Assembly (NCBI GenBank): GCA_015679605.1
Contig: JAAAVE010000169.1
Span: forward strand, 1 to 24,158
Direction of reading: 5' to 3'
DNA length: 24,158 nt
Source of the DNA: Podila epigama
Taxonomy: Eukaryota > Mortierellomycota > Mortierellomycetes > Mortierellales > Mortierellaceae
Shown: positions 1 to 8,051 of the stretch, in pieces
Numbering within the stretch: position 1 is the stretch's first letter
Layout of the letters: every line of letters starts with the position of its first letter
The notes under the pieces: model-generated
Seen by the model: only the letters and a program-made list of their open reading frames with translations
Told to the model about the DNA's origin: nothing
The model's database searches: none
Position numbers and translations under genes: made by a program

Positions 1-39
1 AAGAAAGAGTCGAAAAAAAAAGGGAATCTAGAAACAGCA

Positions 40-2600
40 CTAGTGTGTATAAAAGCTTCCCAACTCTTGGACCACCTTGCGCACCTCATCAACAATCGTC
101 GTGGGTTGCTGTTGCTGATGTCCTGAGCTGTCCACCATTCCATCGGTCGAGGACGTTGGCGCAGCAGGGGACAACAGGGGTGATTCACCTAGGCCTTGCG
201 AATAACTTGGATCGTGTCCGTTGGCCGTTGCAGTTGCTCCCAAACCCATCTCTGTCGCATCTGTTGACACGCCTTCCATATACTCAATGCCGTTATCACT
301 GGTCTGCTGAGGGCGGGGACTCGACACGAAAAGAGTATTTGTCGCCAACCCCGAGATCGTATTCATGCTCGTACTGCCTGTGATACCCACACCAATGGTG
401 CCTCCAATGCTTGAGCCTGCAATGCTCCCTCCAGGTCCCATCGCATACACTCCCGTATAGCTACCGTTACTGCCACTGCTACTGCCTGTCATTCCGCTGA
501 TTGAAATGCCAAACCCAGTTGCAATCATTGGCCGTCCCCAAGCATAGCACCAATCCTCAAACGGCATTGGTAACTCTAAGCCTGCGGATCGGATGGCAAG
601 GTAGATCGATCCCATAGCCAAGGCCCGGCTAGAAGAATTGAGCGCGATTGTAGATGAACAGAGTGCATCAATGCAAAACGTGATTGAGATCTGGACTAGC
701 GCCGAAAGCGTTGGATGGATGCCAACATGAGGCGCGAGAGAACCAGAGTGTGACAATGAGGCCACGGAACCCGTGGTGGATGAAGATGATGGACCATGCT
801 TGTTGTTCAAATTGGATGAGGAGTTGTGAGAAGATGCTGGGTCAAGTGCTGGCAAGAACACATCAAAATTGGATGCATTCGAGTATATTTGTGCAGCTTC
901 CTCATCCGTTGGTGTAAATACCATGCCCATGCCTTTGTATATCCGTAACACGTCACTAAAAGGTAGCGCGACATCCAAATCAAACTGAAGGATTCGGAGA
1001 AGCATGAGTTCGGTCGTCAAGAGCGAGTCACGAATCAGCCAATACGTCTGCGCTGTCGGTGGGGGCGCTGTCGGGTATGTCAATTGCGGTTGTGATTGCT
1101 GCTGTTGCTGTTCCGGGTTGAGGCCAGGGTTCGTTGAGGGTATAGAGTCAAGTGTGGTAGAGTTGTCTTGAGCTGCCACAGGTTGTGTGGTAGTCGAAAG
1201 AGAGAGCACAGGCTGATTCGGGTTCATGACTCGATATGTCACATTGACTAGATCGCGCACCTTCCGACTGACCTCAGTACATTTACAAGCCAGGTGCAAG
1301 CATGCTGTCGCGAACAGCTATTTGAAAGAGGAGTCAATTGAGGGGAAAAAGAAAAAAAAATGAGTCGAATGTTAAAGAAAAGAGCAACAATTACGACCAG
1401 CGTCTTTCAAACGAAATGAAAGACGCCATGCCTTTGACACGGAACTATTCAAGTAAATTCTCATGCTCATACATATTCGTCAGCCTTGGTGGCTTCATTG
1501 TCCCGTTCTCCTCGTTTGAGGGCTTGGTGCAAATATGCCCGATACTTGTGATAGTAGACAAGAGACGTTCCAATTGTTGCTGGCGGACTAATCGTTCCAC
1601 GTAACAGGTGTATCCAAGATCATGGTGCACAAGAGTGAAGATCAAAGAGCATGGAGCATGGAGCATGGAGTATAGAACATGATACAGGGATATCACAGAA
1701 AGAGAAACATATAAGCAAACAGGAACGCCATGATCATATCACTACTGAGTAACAGAAGAGCACTTCTGGTATCAAGAATACGCGACAATGCTGAAAATAA
1801 ACAAAGTTTTCCACCTACAATTGCAAAATCTCGCCTGCGATCCGGATGAGCTCAATGGCGTGAATCGCTTTAGGTCCTCGGGGTCCAGAGGCGCTTTTGT
1901 GCGTGGCGGGCATAGAAGTTGATCCTCCGGCGACAGGCGTTGGAGGAGAGGTTGTCCTGGATGCTTGAGAGGTAGTTGCCTTTCGATGCTGGTTTGAATG
2001 ACTGCTGTTGACGTTCGAGGAGACCTTTGAAGGCGCAGGATTGCTGCTAGTTCCTGCTTGTGCCTCGTTCCCTGTTGATTGACTTTTGCCTGCGTGACCT
2101 TTACCCTGTTGCTGGTGCGCAAGGGTGCCATTGCCTTGGAGTCGTATTGCCGCATCGTGAGGATGCACAGGTGCGCTTGTCGTGTTTGATATTGGCGTAG
2201 TTGTAGCCGCTGCAGTTCCTGCTAGTGAAGCTGAAGAGGAGGATGACTTTGAGGCTTCTGACGACGATAAAGAAGAAGATGATGGTGGCTGCTGTGGTTG
2301 TTGTGGAAGATGCGCTGTCGATTCCGATGGGCTCGACTTTTGATGCTTCCTTTGCCTCTCCTTCTCTTTTTGACGCTCAAGTGCCCGCTTCTGCTGTAGT
2401 TGATGGTACCCATCCAAGGTGATTGGGATCGGACCTGATCCAGACGCCTTGGTTGTGCCAGTCGTGGTCGAGATGGTAGATGACGAGATGTCACTGTTCG
2501 GGTCACTTTTACTGATGGTATGGTTGGCATTCGTTGGAGGAGACGTCATGGAGACGTGACTTGGACTGCGGGCGACGTGTTGCTGATTGTCGGAATCCAT
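40..2600 (-). CDS. CCNQ: Cyclin Q-like (FAM58-type) cyclin, predicted CDK10 partner, 3 exons
   Basis: Exons on the minus strand are 2600-1819, 1587-1473 and 1317-40. Introns are 1818-1588 (gtaggt...ttag, phase 2) and 1472-1318 (gtatga...atag, phase 0), and splicing gives about 724 aa. Residues 1-240 are Ser/Thr/Gln-rich and look disordered. The first cyclin box crosses all three exons: AIELIRIAGEILQ, then PPATIGTSLVYYHKY, then ADEYLFATACLHLACKCTEV (about 243-320). The second part has YWLIRDSLLTTELMLLRILQF (about 391-411) and a helix ending IYLAIRSAGLELP, then EDW. Order and wording follow vertebrate cyclin Q, which activates CDK10. Family members are usually near 250 aa. Here the core is interrupted by a Gln/Thr-rich insert (about 334-390) and a Ser/Asn-rich one (about 428-500), and a Gly/Ser/Thr-rich tail follows. 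The start has a good context (accATGG). Another nuclear transcription-type cyclin (K/L/T) is the alternative, but the order of motifs fits Q better. Confidence 0.85.
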
Positions 2601-2892
2601 GGTGATTAAGATGCGTTTTTTTGTTGTTGGGGAAAAGGGGAGAAAAAAAAATGATAATGGTCCTTTTTGACAAGAATCTCTCTCTGATTGATGAAATCGA
2701 GTCTTTTTCTTGTATTTTCCTTTGATATTCTTGTGTGTGCAGTGTGTGCAATGTGTGCTTTGGGCTTGTGCCTATGCTTGTGCGTGTGAATGAATGAGGT
2801 GGTGTCCGAGATGTAAGAAAAAAAAATAAAAAATTACTTATCAATGAATGAAATCAAAAAGAAAATAGTATGTTCGCCACATTCGATTAAGT

Positions 2893-2971
2893 GACTTATT
2901 TGATTTGTCGAATAATATTTATCTGGAGATTAGAGTTATCTGATGCGTTGAATAATATTTATCTGGCGATT
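2893..2971. repeat. Two tandem copies of a 40-bp AT-rich unit
   Basis: Bases 2893-2931 recur at 2933-2971 with about six mismatches. Both copies contain the identical block GAATAATATTTATCTGG (2910 and 2950). The unit sits about 300 bp upstream of the cyclin start and 660 bp upstream of the CsbD start. Confidence 0.8.
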
Positions 2972-3387
2972 GTAGATTCATAGGATGAAAAAAGCTGCTG
3001 TCACAGCAGGCCTACCAAATGACAACTTAACGGGTAGAAACTCATAATGCATGCGGAAAAGGGTCCACAGAGACCATGTTGACTAACTACGCATGCTACT
3101 TGCCATTGCACGTCATGTTCATATACAGTTAGAATATATCCCTGCGCGTCCTAGTCTAACGCGACTTTCGTTTCTACCTATTAATGGACATGATTCCCGC
3201 CTTGACCAACAAATGGTTTGAAGTCAAAGGAAAACAATATTCCAGTTTTTTTTTTTTTCATTCATGCAACTAGTGCGATTGCGCGTAACACGACGACATC
3301 GATGCTGTGCTTTCGGCCACTATTTACGTCATTGGCAGGAGGACTTGTGTTCTTGTCTGGGGGCTTGGGGTTCATATGCATTATTGT

Positions 3388-3470
3388 CTGTTGCAGTTAA
3401 TGCTGCAGTCGATGTTGCAGTTGCGGTTGCAGATGTGGTTACAGATGAGGTTGCGGTTGCAACTGGAGTT
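3388..3470. repeat. Imperfect hexanucleotide array (GTTGCA/GTTGCG type)
   Basis: Degenerate six-base units (gttgca, gttgcg, gatgtg and similar) run for about 80 bp. It looks like a decayed microsatellite. The translations are stop-containing or Val/Ala-repetitive and resemble no known protein. Confidence 0.6.
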
Positions 3471-3513
3471 GGTCAGCACAGTCCATTGATACCAAGTGTC
3501 CAAATGGAATTCG

Positions 3514-3520
3514 TATAAAA
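3514..3520 (+). promoter_or_regulatory. TATA box of the CsbD-like gene
   Basis: TATAAAA followed by an A run lies 109 bp upstream of the CsbD ATG, a usual distance for a fungal TATA element once a short 5' UTR is allowed for. A TATA promoter fits a strongly inducible stress gene. The transcription start is not visible from sequence. Confidence 0.5.
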
Positions 3521-3591
3521 AAACGTATTTTCATTTTCCATCGTCGTATTTTGTCATCCCTCAAGCATCACTCACAACAAAAAAAAAAAAA

Positions 3592-3625
3592 CTACCACTA
3601 CTTCTACTACTACTACTACTACTTC
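3592..3625 (+). repeat. CTA-repeat, G-free leader directly upstream of the CsbD start
   Basis: ACTACC/CTT units followed by about six CTA triplets lie immediately before the ATG at 3629. The tract has no G and no upstream ATG, so the leader should be unstructured. It resembles the tract before the start of the gene at 8052-9920. Confidence 0.6.
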
Positions 3626-3628
3626 AAC

Positions 3629-4052
3629 ATGTCCAACATCTCAAACAATATCCACAAGGTCCTTGGCCAGGCTAAGGAGTCCCTTGGCAAGGCTGTTGGT
3701 AGCGAGCAGTTGATCGCCTCTGGTATGATATATATCCATCCTTCAATGACATGTAGCACCTTGTAGCTTTCTATACCTGCCAAAGACGTCTTGACTCACT
3801 CTTGTTCTTCATATTTTTACACATCTCATTTGAATAGGCCACGCAGAGGCAGCAGAGGCCGAAGCCCGCGCCGCTCACAAGCATGCAGAGGACGAGGCTA
3901 ACAAGGCTGGAGAGCGACTCAAGGGTACCGCTGATGAGGTCTCTGGCCGCGTCAAGTCGACCATCGGCGCTGCCACGGGCAATGCCAAGTTGCAGGCTGA
4001 GGGCAACTTGCAGGAAACTGCAGGCCAAGTTCGCAATGCGATCAACAAGTAG
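3629..4052 (+). CDS. CsbD-like stress-response protein, 2 exons
   Basis: Exons 3629-3722 and 3838-4052 (intron gtatga...atag, 115 nt, phase 1) give 102 aa. The protein is small, charged and Ala/Lys/Glu-rich. A CsbD-type unit appears at each end: NIHKVLGQAKESLGKAVGSEQL at residues about 6-27 and LKGTADEVSGRVKSTIGAATGN followed by KLQAEGNLQETAGQVR in the second exon. The GxxxGxxxxxxA.G...L..EG.. pattern typifies the family. Bacterial CsbD is a general-stress protein of unknown mechanism. Fungal relatives have been described as mismatched-base-pair and cruciform-DNA binders. No signal peptide or membrane segment is seen. The TATA box and G-free leader suggest inducible, well-translated expression. 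The family call is firm and the biochemical role is not. Confidence 0.88.
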
Positions 4053-4394
4053 AAATGTTATGACACTAGTTTATGATACGTTGGAGGAATGCTCCATGGT
4101 AGCATTGTAAATGATAATACGATACTCTCTATACTCTCTATTCTCTCTATACACTCATTTGCTCATTTGTTTTGTGTGCGTAAAGTTGAACTGGAAGGTG
4201 GATTATGGGCTGGAAGTCCATCGCCCAACCATCCAACCAAACCCCAAACCCTCCCAAACCCCCAAACCCCGTGCCATTCATATCTGTGGCTGATCATTTT
4301 CCCCCTTTCGGCTTACTGTTCCCTCCCTTTTTTTTGAAGTGCACCGCTCCGCGGTCTCCCATTTGCATCTGTCCATCCGTCCATTGTCCGTCCA
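4053..4394 (+). other. Tandem intergenic spacer between CsbD and M3 peptidase genes
   Basis: This 342-bp spacer holds the CsbD 3' UTR and the peptidase promoter and leader. A short TCTCTA/TATACTC-rich stretch (about 4120-4155) and a C-rich CCCAAACC tract (about 4225-4270) are visible. Frames crossing it are not supported as genes. Confidence 0.5.
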
Positions 4395-7300
4395 TTGCAT
4401 TCTCATTCATTTGCCTTTTGTCACATTATGCTCCCTTCAGCACGATCAATCTCTATCCTCAGGCCAATGCGCCACTTGGTTGCTGCCTCACGCAATGCAT
4501 CGCACAACACACCTCGCTTCTCAACATTGTCAAAGCCAACAGCACATACTTCTTCTGTTCGTGGATCACACCAACACCAACACCACCACCCTTCACATAT
4601 TCCATTGCCCCGGCGCCTAGCCCCGCTCACCCTTCGCCGTGCCCTCGCCACTGTCACCGACACCCTCTACGGAGTCACAGCCGCGCGTGTCGGCAAATCC
4701 ACCAACGCCCATTCCAACGACTTTTTCGCTCAGCACACAGAACAACTCGCCACTGTCGATCCCGAATTCGCCACAAACCCAATCCTGCACTGGTCCACCT
4801 TCCCTGACTTTGCTGCCATCCGTCCTGAACATGTTGTTCCTGCCATGACCGCCTTGGTCGCCCATGTCCAAGACCAGTTTGCGCAACGCTCTCAACAGTT
4901 TGAACCCACTTGGGCCGGAACAATGGGTCTGACCCAGGATCTGGAGGATGATCTCGAACGCGCCTCAGGTGTGATCACTCATCTGTCCATGGTCAAGGAC
5001 TCGCCCGAATTGCGAGCCGCTGTCGAGGCGATCCAGCCCATGATTGTCAAGATTTCATTGAAGATGGGTCAATCACCCGAATTCTATGATGCCCTCGTCA
5101 AGATGCGCAACAACCCAACAACATGGCATGGACTCGATAAGGAACAGCAACGGATCGTCGAAAAGACGATCCAGAGCATGAAATTGTCCGGTGTCGGCTT
5201 CGCCTTGCTGAGCGAGGCAGAAGGTGGACCAGAGAAGCGGAAACGGTTTAATGAAATCCAAGAGCGAAAGGCTCAATTGAGCCTCAAGTTCAGTAACAAT
5301 ATCCAAGATGCAACCAAGGCCTTTGCCAAGATTGTCCATGATAAGAAGGATTTGGAAGGGTGCCCTGAAAGTCTGATCCAGGCTATGGCCAAGAATGCAC
5401 GGAAGCGAGGTCATGGCCATGGAAGCGCTGGTAAGTGTTTTTGAGAGCGAGAGAGACTGAGGGAGAGAGTGACAGAGTGAGAGCGACAGAGTTTGTATGT
5501 TGTTTGGGGATGTGAATGTGAATGTGAATGTGAATGTGAATGTGAATGTGAATGTGAATGTGAATGTAATGGGTATGTGCATGTGCATGAGTATGTGTAA
5601 CTGCGTGTGTTACTGCATGCATGACTGTGTGCGTAACTGCGTGCGTAGGTGCTGTGTGAGTGTGTGGGGGGTGTCCTTTGCGCGTGTCATGTCTCGTCAC
5701 CCCCCTGTCCCCCCTTGGAATGGAGGGGAAAAAAACACACAGACATCTAACTTCAATCGAGCGAATCGGATCGACATTGATAGAGACAGGACCTTGGGCT
5801 GTTACACTTGATGCGCCAACATTGGTGCCCTTTATGATGAACTGCAAGAACAGAGCTCTTCGCGAGGAAGTATGCACATTTGTCGTTTTATTTCGTCCGT
5901 GCAGAACAGTTAAAGCGTTGGAATCGACTCGCGTGAAGATTATTTCTCACATGGTTCGACTTTTTTTTGATTAAAATCCTTAAAAATAACAAACAGGTCT
6001 ACCGTGCAAATGTCAAGCGGGCTTCTGAAGGTGAACAGGATAATGAGCCGATTATCAACGAGATCTTGAGTCTGCGTCAAGAAGAAGCATCTATGCTCGG
6101 CTTTGACTCGTTCGGTGCATTGTCACTCTCAAAGAAGATGGCGTCCAACGTAACTACCGCCACAGAGGTCCTCGAGCGACTCTACCAAGCGACCTTGCCT
6201 GCAGCTCAAAGGGAACTTGTCCAGCTCACGGAATTTGCGCATGGCAAACTCAACCATCCAACACCCCTTCGACCTTGGGATACTGCGTTCGTGGGGGAAG
6301 AGTACCGCAAAGATCGGTTCAAGTACTCTGCAGACCAGATCTCAGAGTATCTGGTGTTCCCAAAGGTCATGGACACAATGTTTGCCGTCGCCAAGGACAC
6401 GTTCGGCATTGAGGTGAACGAGATGACCCAGGAGGAAAAACAGTCTGCGGGTCTGACGACCTGGAACAAGGACGTCAAGGTATACAAGGTGGAGGAGGAT
6501 GCCAGCTCAACAGCTGGTCAGGCCAACGAGGTCGACAATGGTGGCAAGAAGAAGCTACTTGCCTACTTTTATGGTGACTTTTACAGCCGAAGTGAGGAAA
6601 AGAAATCGGGGGCCTGGATGGATGTGTGTGTGACGCGGATGAAGGATCCAGCCTCAGGCCATGTGCGAGTACCGATTGCATACATGATCTGCAACCAGCC
6701 GCCACCAGCAGCCGAGATGGAGCCATCGCGAATGAAGTTCCAGGATGTGACGACGCTCTTCCACGAGTTTGGACATTGTCTGCAGCACATGCTCACCACA
6801 GTCGACTATCCTCAGGCATCGGGCATCAAGGGTGTCGAGTGGGACTTTGTCGAGGTGGCCAGTCAATTCATGGAAAACTTTTGCCACGAGCCTCAATGGC
6901 TGAACCGGATGGCAGCCCACTACAAGACTGGGGCGGCGATGCCAAAGGAGATGCAAGGATCCGTGTTGAAGAGCCGTGAGGTGTTGGCAGGCTTGGCCAT
7001 GATGCGACAGCTTCACTTTGCGACACTTGATCTGGAGTTGCACACGAACTTTGACGCAGCACGTGCGAAGCAAGGAGGTGAGAGTGTCTTTGATGTGGAC
7101 CAACGGATGGCCAAGAGAACATGTTTGGTGACACCGATCCCCGAAGACCGGTTCCTCTGTGGCTTCAGCCACATCTTTGGCGGCGGCTACGCGGCAGGTT
7201 ATTACTCGTACAAGTACAGTGAGCTGTACTCTGCAGATGCGTATGCGGCTCTTGAGGAGCAGAGCACGACTACAGCTCGACGCGCCATTGGCAAGAAATA

Positions 7301-7421
7301 CCGTGACACTGTGCTGGCTTACGGTGGCGCGACAGATCCCAAGTTGGTATGGAAAGAGTTTAGAGGACGTGAGGGTGTTGAGGTGGATGCGTTGCTCCGA
7401 CACTCTGGGTTGTCAGCATAA
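4395..7421 (+). CDS. M3A zinc oligopeptidase, OpdA/organellar oligopeptidase type, 3 exons
   Basis: Exons are 4395-5430, 5784-5869 and 5997-7421. Introns 5431-5783 (gtaagt...atag, phase 1) and 5870-5996 (gtatgc...acag, phase 0) rebuild the continuous protein [13 protein letters not shown]...[15 protein letters not shown]. From the first Met it is about 848 aa. An ATG at 4428 (MLPSARS) is an equally good start and gives 837. The first ~75 residues are rich in Arg, Ser and His with almost no acids, like a mitochondrial presequence. The mature part begins like OpdA ([20 protein letters not shown]). The zinc site is HEFGH at about 630-634, with the third ligand Glu about 660 in [16 protein letters not shown]. 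The C-terminal [16 protein letters not shown] motif is also present. Family members cut short peptides, including freed presequences in organelles. Mitochondrial intermediate peptidase is less likely, because the N-domain and [10 protein letters not shown] context match the OpdA clade. Confidence 0.9.
5511..5566. repeat. TGTGAA hexanucleotide microsatellite in peptidase intron 1
   Basis: About nine nearly perfect copies of TGTGAA lie inside the 353-nt first intron of the M3 peptidase gene and are followed by looser TGTGCA/GTGTGT sequence to about 5670. The same hexamer family recurs near 10580, 12100, 13505 and 16665. Confidence 0.9.
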
Positions 7422-8051
7422 TAGCTCGATGATACCTTAAAAAAAAGGAGTAGATAGCTGATGTAATAACAACAAAGATACAAAGAAATATAATGACAGA
7501 TTCATTCTCAGGGTGGGATTTTTTTTTTGCTGTATTCTTTTCCATTGGTCGTTTGTTACCTTTTTGTTCAACTGGCGGATGTGATTATGGCATTTGAAAA
7601 AATGTAAAAGATACGAATAATGGAGCGAACCACATCACCATGGAAAGTATGTCCAAAAAGGACTTGACGTTTGTTCTGCAGCATCTCATTACATCGGTGA
7701 TGATCAATATTATTATTATCGTTTATTGTTTCTAAAAAAATAATCTACAAAAGCATGAACATGGCTCATAGAGAAGGTGACAAAAGACTAGATGTTTGAA
7801 GGAATGGGTCGTGAAAGGAAAAAGTATAGACAAAAAAAAAAAAAAAAAATAGGTCATCATCCTTACTGGATGGGGAGGAGGAGGAGGGGTTGGGAAGATT
7901 TTTTGTTTTTTTTTTGTGGATGCATTGTTACAAGTAGTTGTACAGAAATAAGGGTTGCGCAATCGAGCAAAGTAAAAAAGAGCATGAAAAGGAACGACAA
8001 GGAAAGACAAAGGATAAAGATATTTAGAAAAAGAAAAGAAAAATGAAAGAG
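7422..8051. other. Convergent 3' intergenic region
   Basis: This 630-bp gap lies between two stop codons facing each other, so it should hold both 3' UTRs and polyadenylation sites. It contains many A and T runs, including A18 at 7832-7849, and AT-rich stretches near 7480-7500 and 7700-7740. I find no gene. Confidence 0.6.

Larger units (their letters stand above)
2601..3628. other. Divergent intergenic region between cyclin Q and CsbD genes
   Basis: The 1,028 bp separate two divergent start codons and must hold both promoters. I find no coding exon. Contents seen are T/A runs beside the cyclin start, a 40-bp AT-rich tandem duplication (2893-2971), an imperfect GTTGCA-type hexamer array (3388-3470) and a TATAAAA box (3514-3520). 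Short frames through 3218-3520 are low-complexity translations of the hexamer array and have no family likeness. Confidence 0.6.

Noticed and set aside
3264-3518. Plus-strand frame with Val/Ala repeats
   Set aside because: Product of the degenerate GTTGCA array, with no leader or domain.
4205-4807. Plus-strand frame of about 200 codons, Pro/His-rich
   Set aside because: Overlaps the leader and first exon of the M3 peptidase in another frame. The peptidase frame carries the conserved domain.
5951-5996. tRNA T-arm-like GGTTCGACTT near 5953
   Set aside because: It lies in an intron acceptor region with no matching acceptor stem or anticodon arm. No other tRNA-like fold was seen anywhere.
6654-7403. 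Minus-strand frame of about 249 codons
   Set aside because: Antisense to the catalytic exon of the M3 peptidase. Its composition is a mirror of the coding strand.
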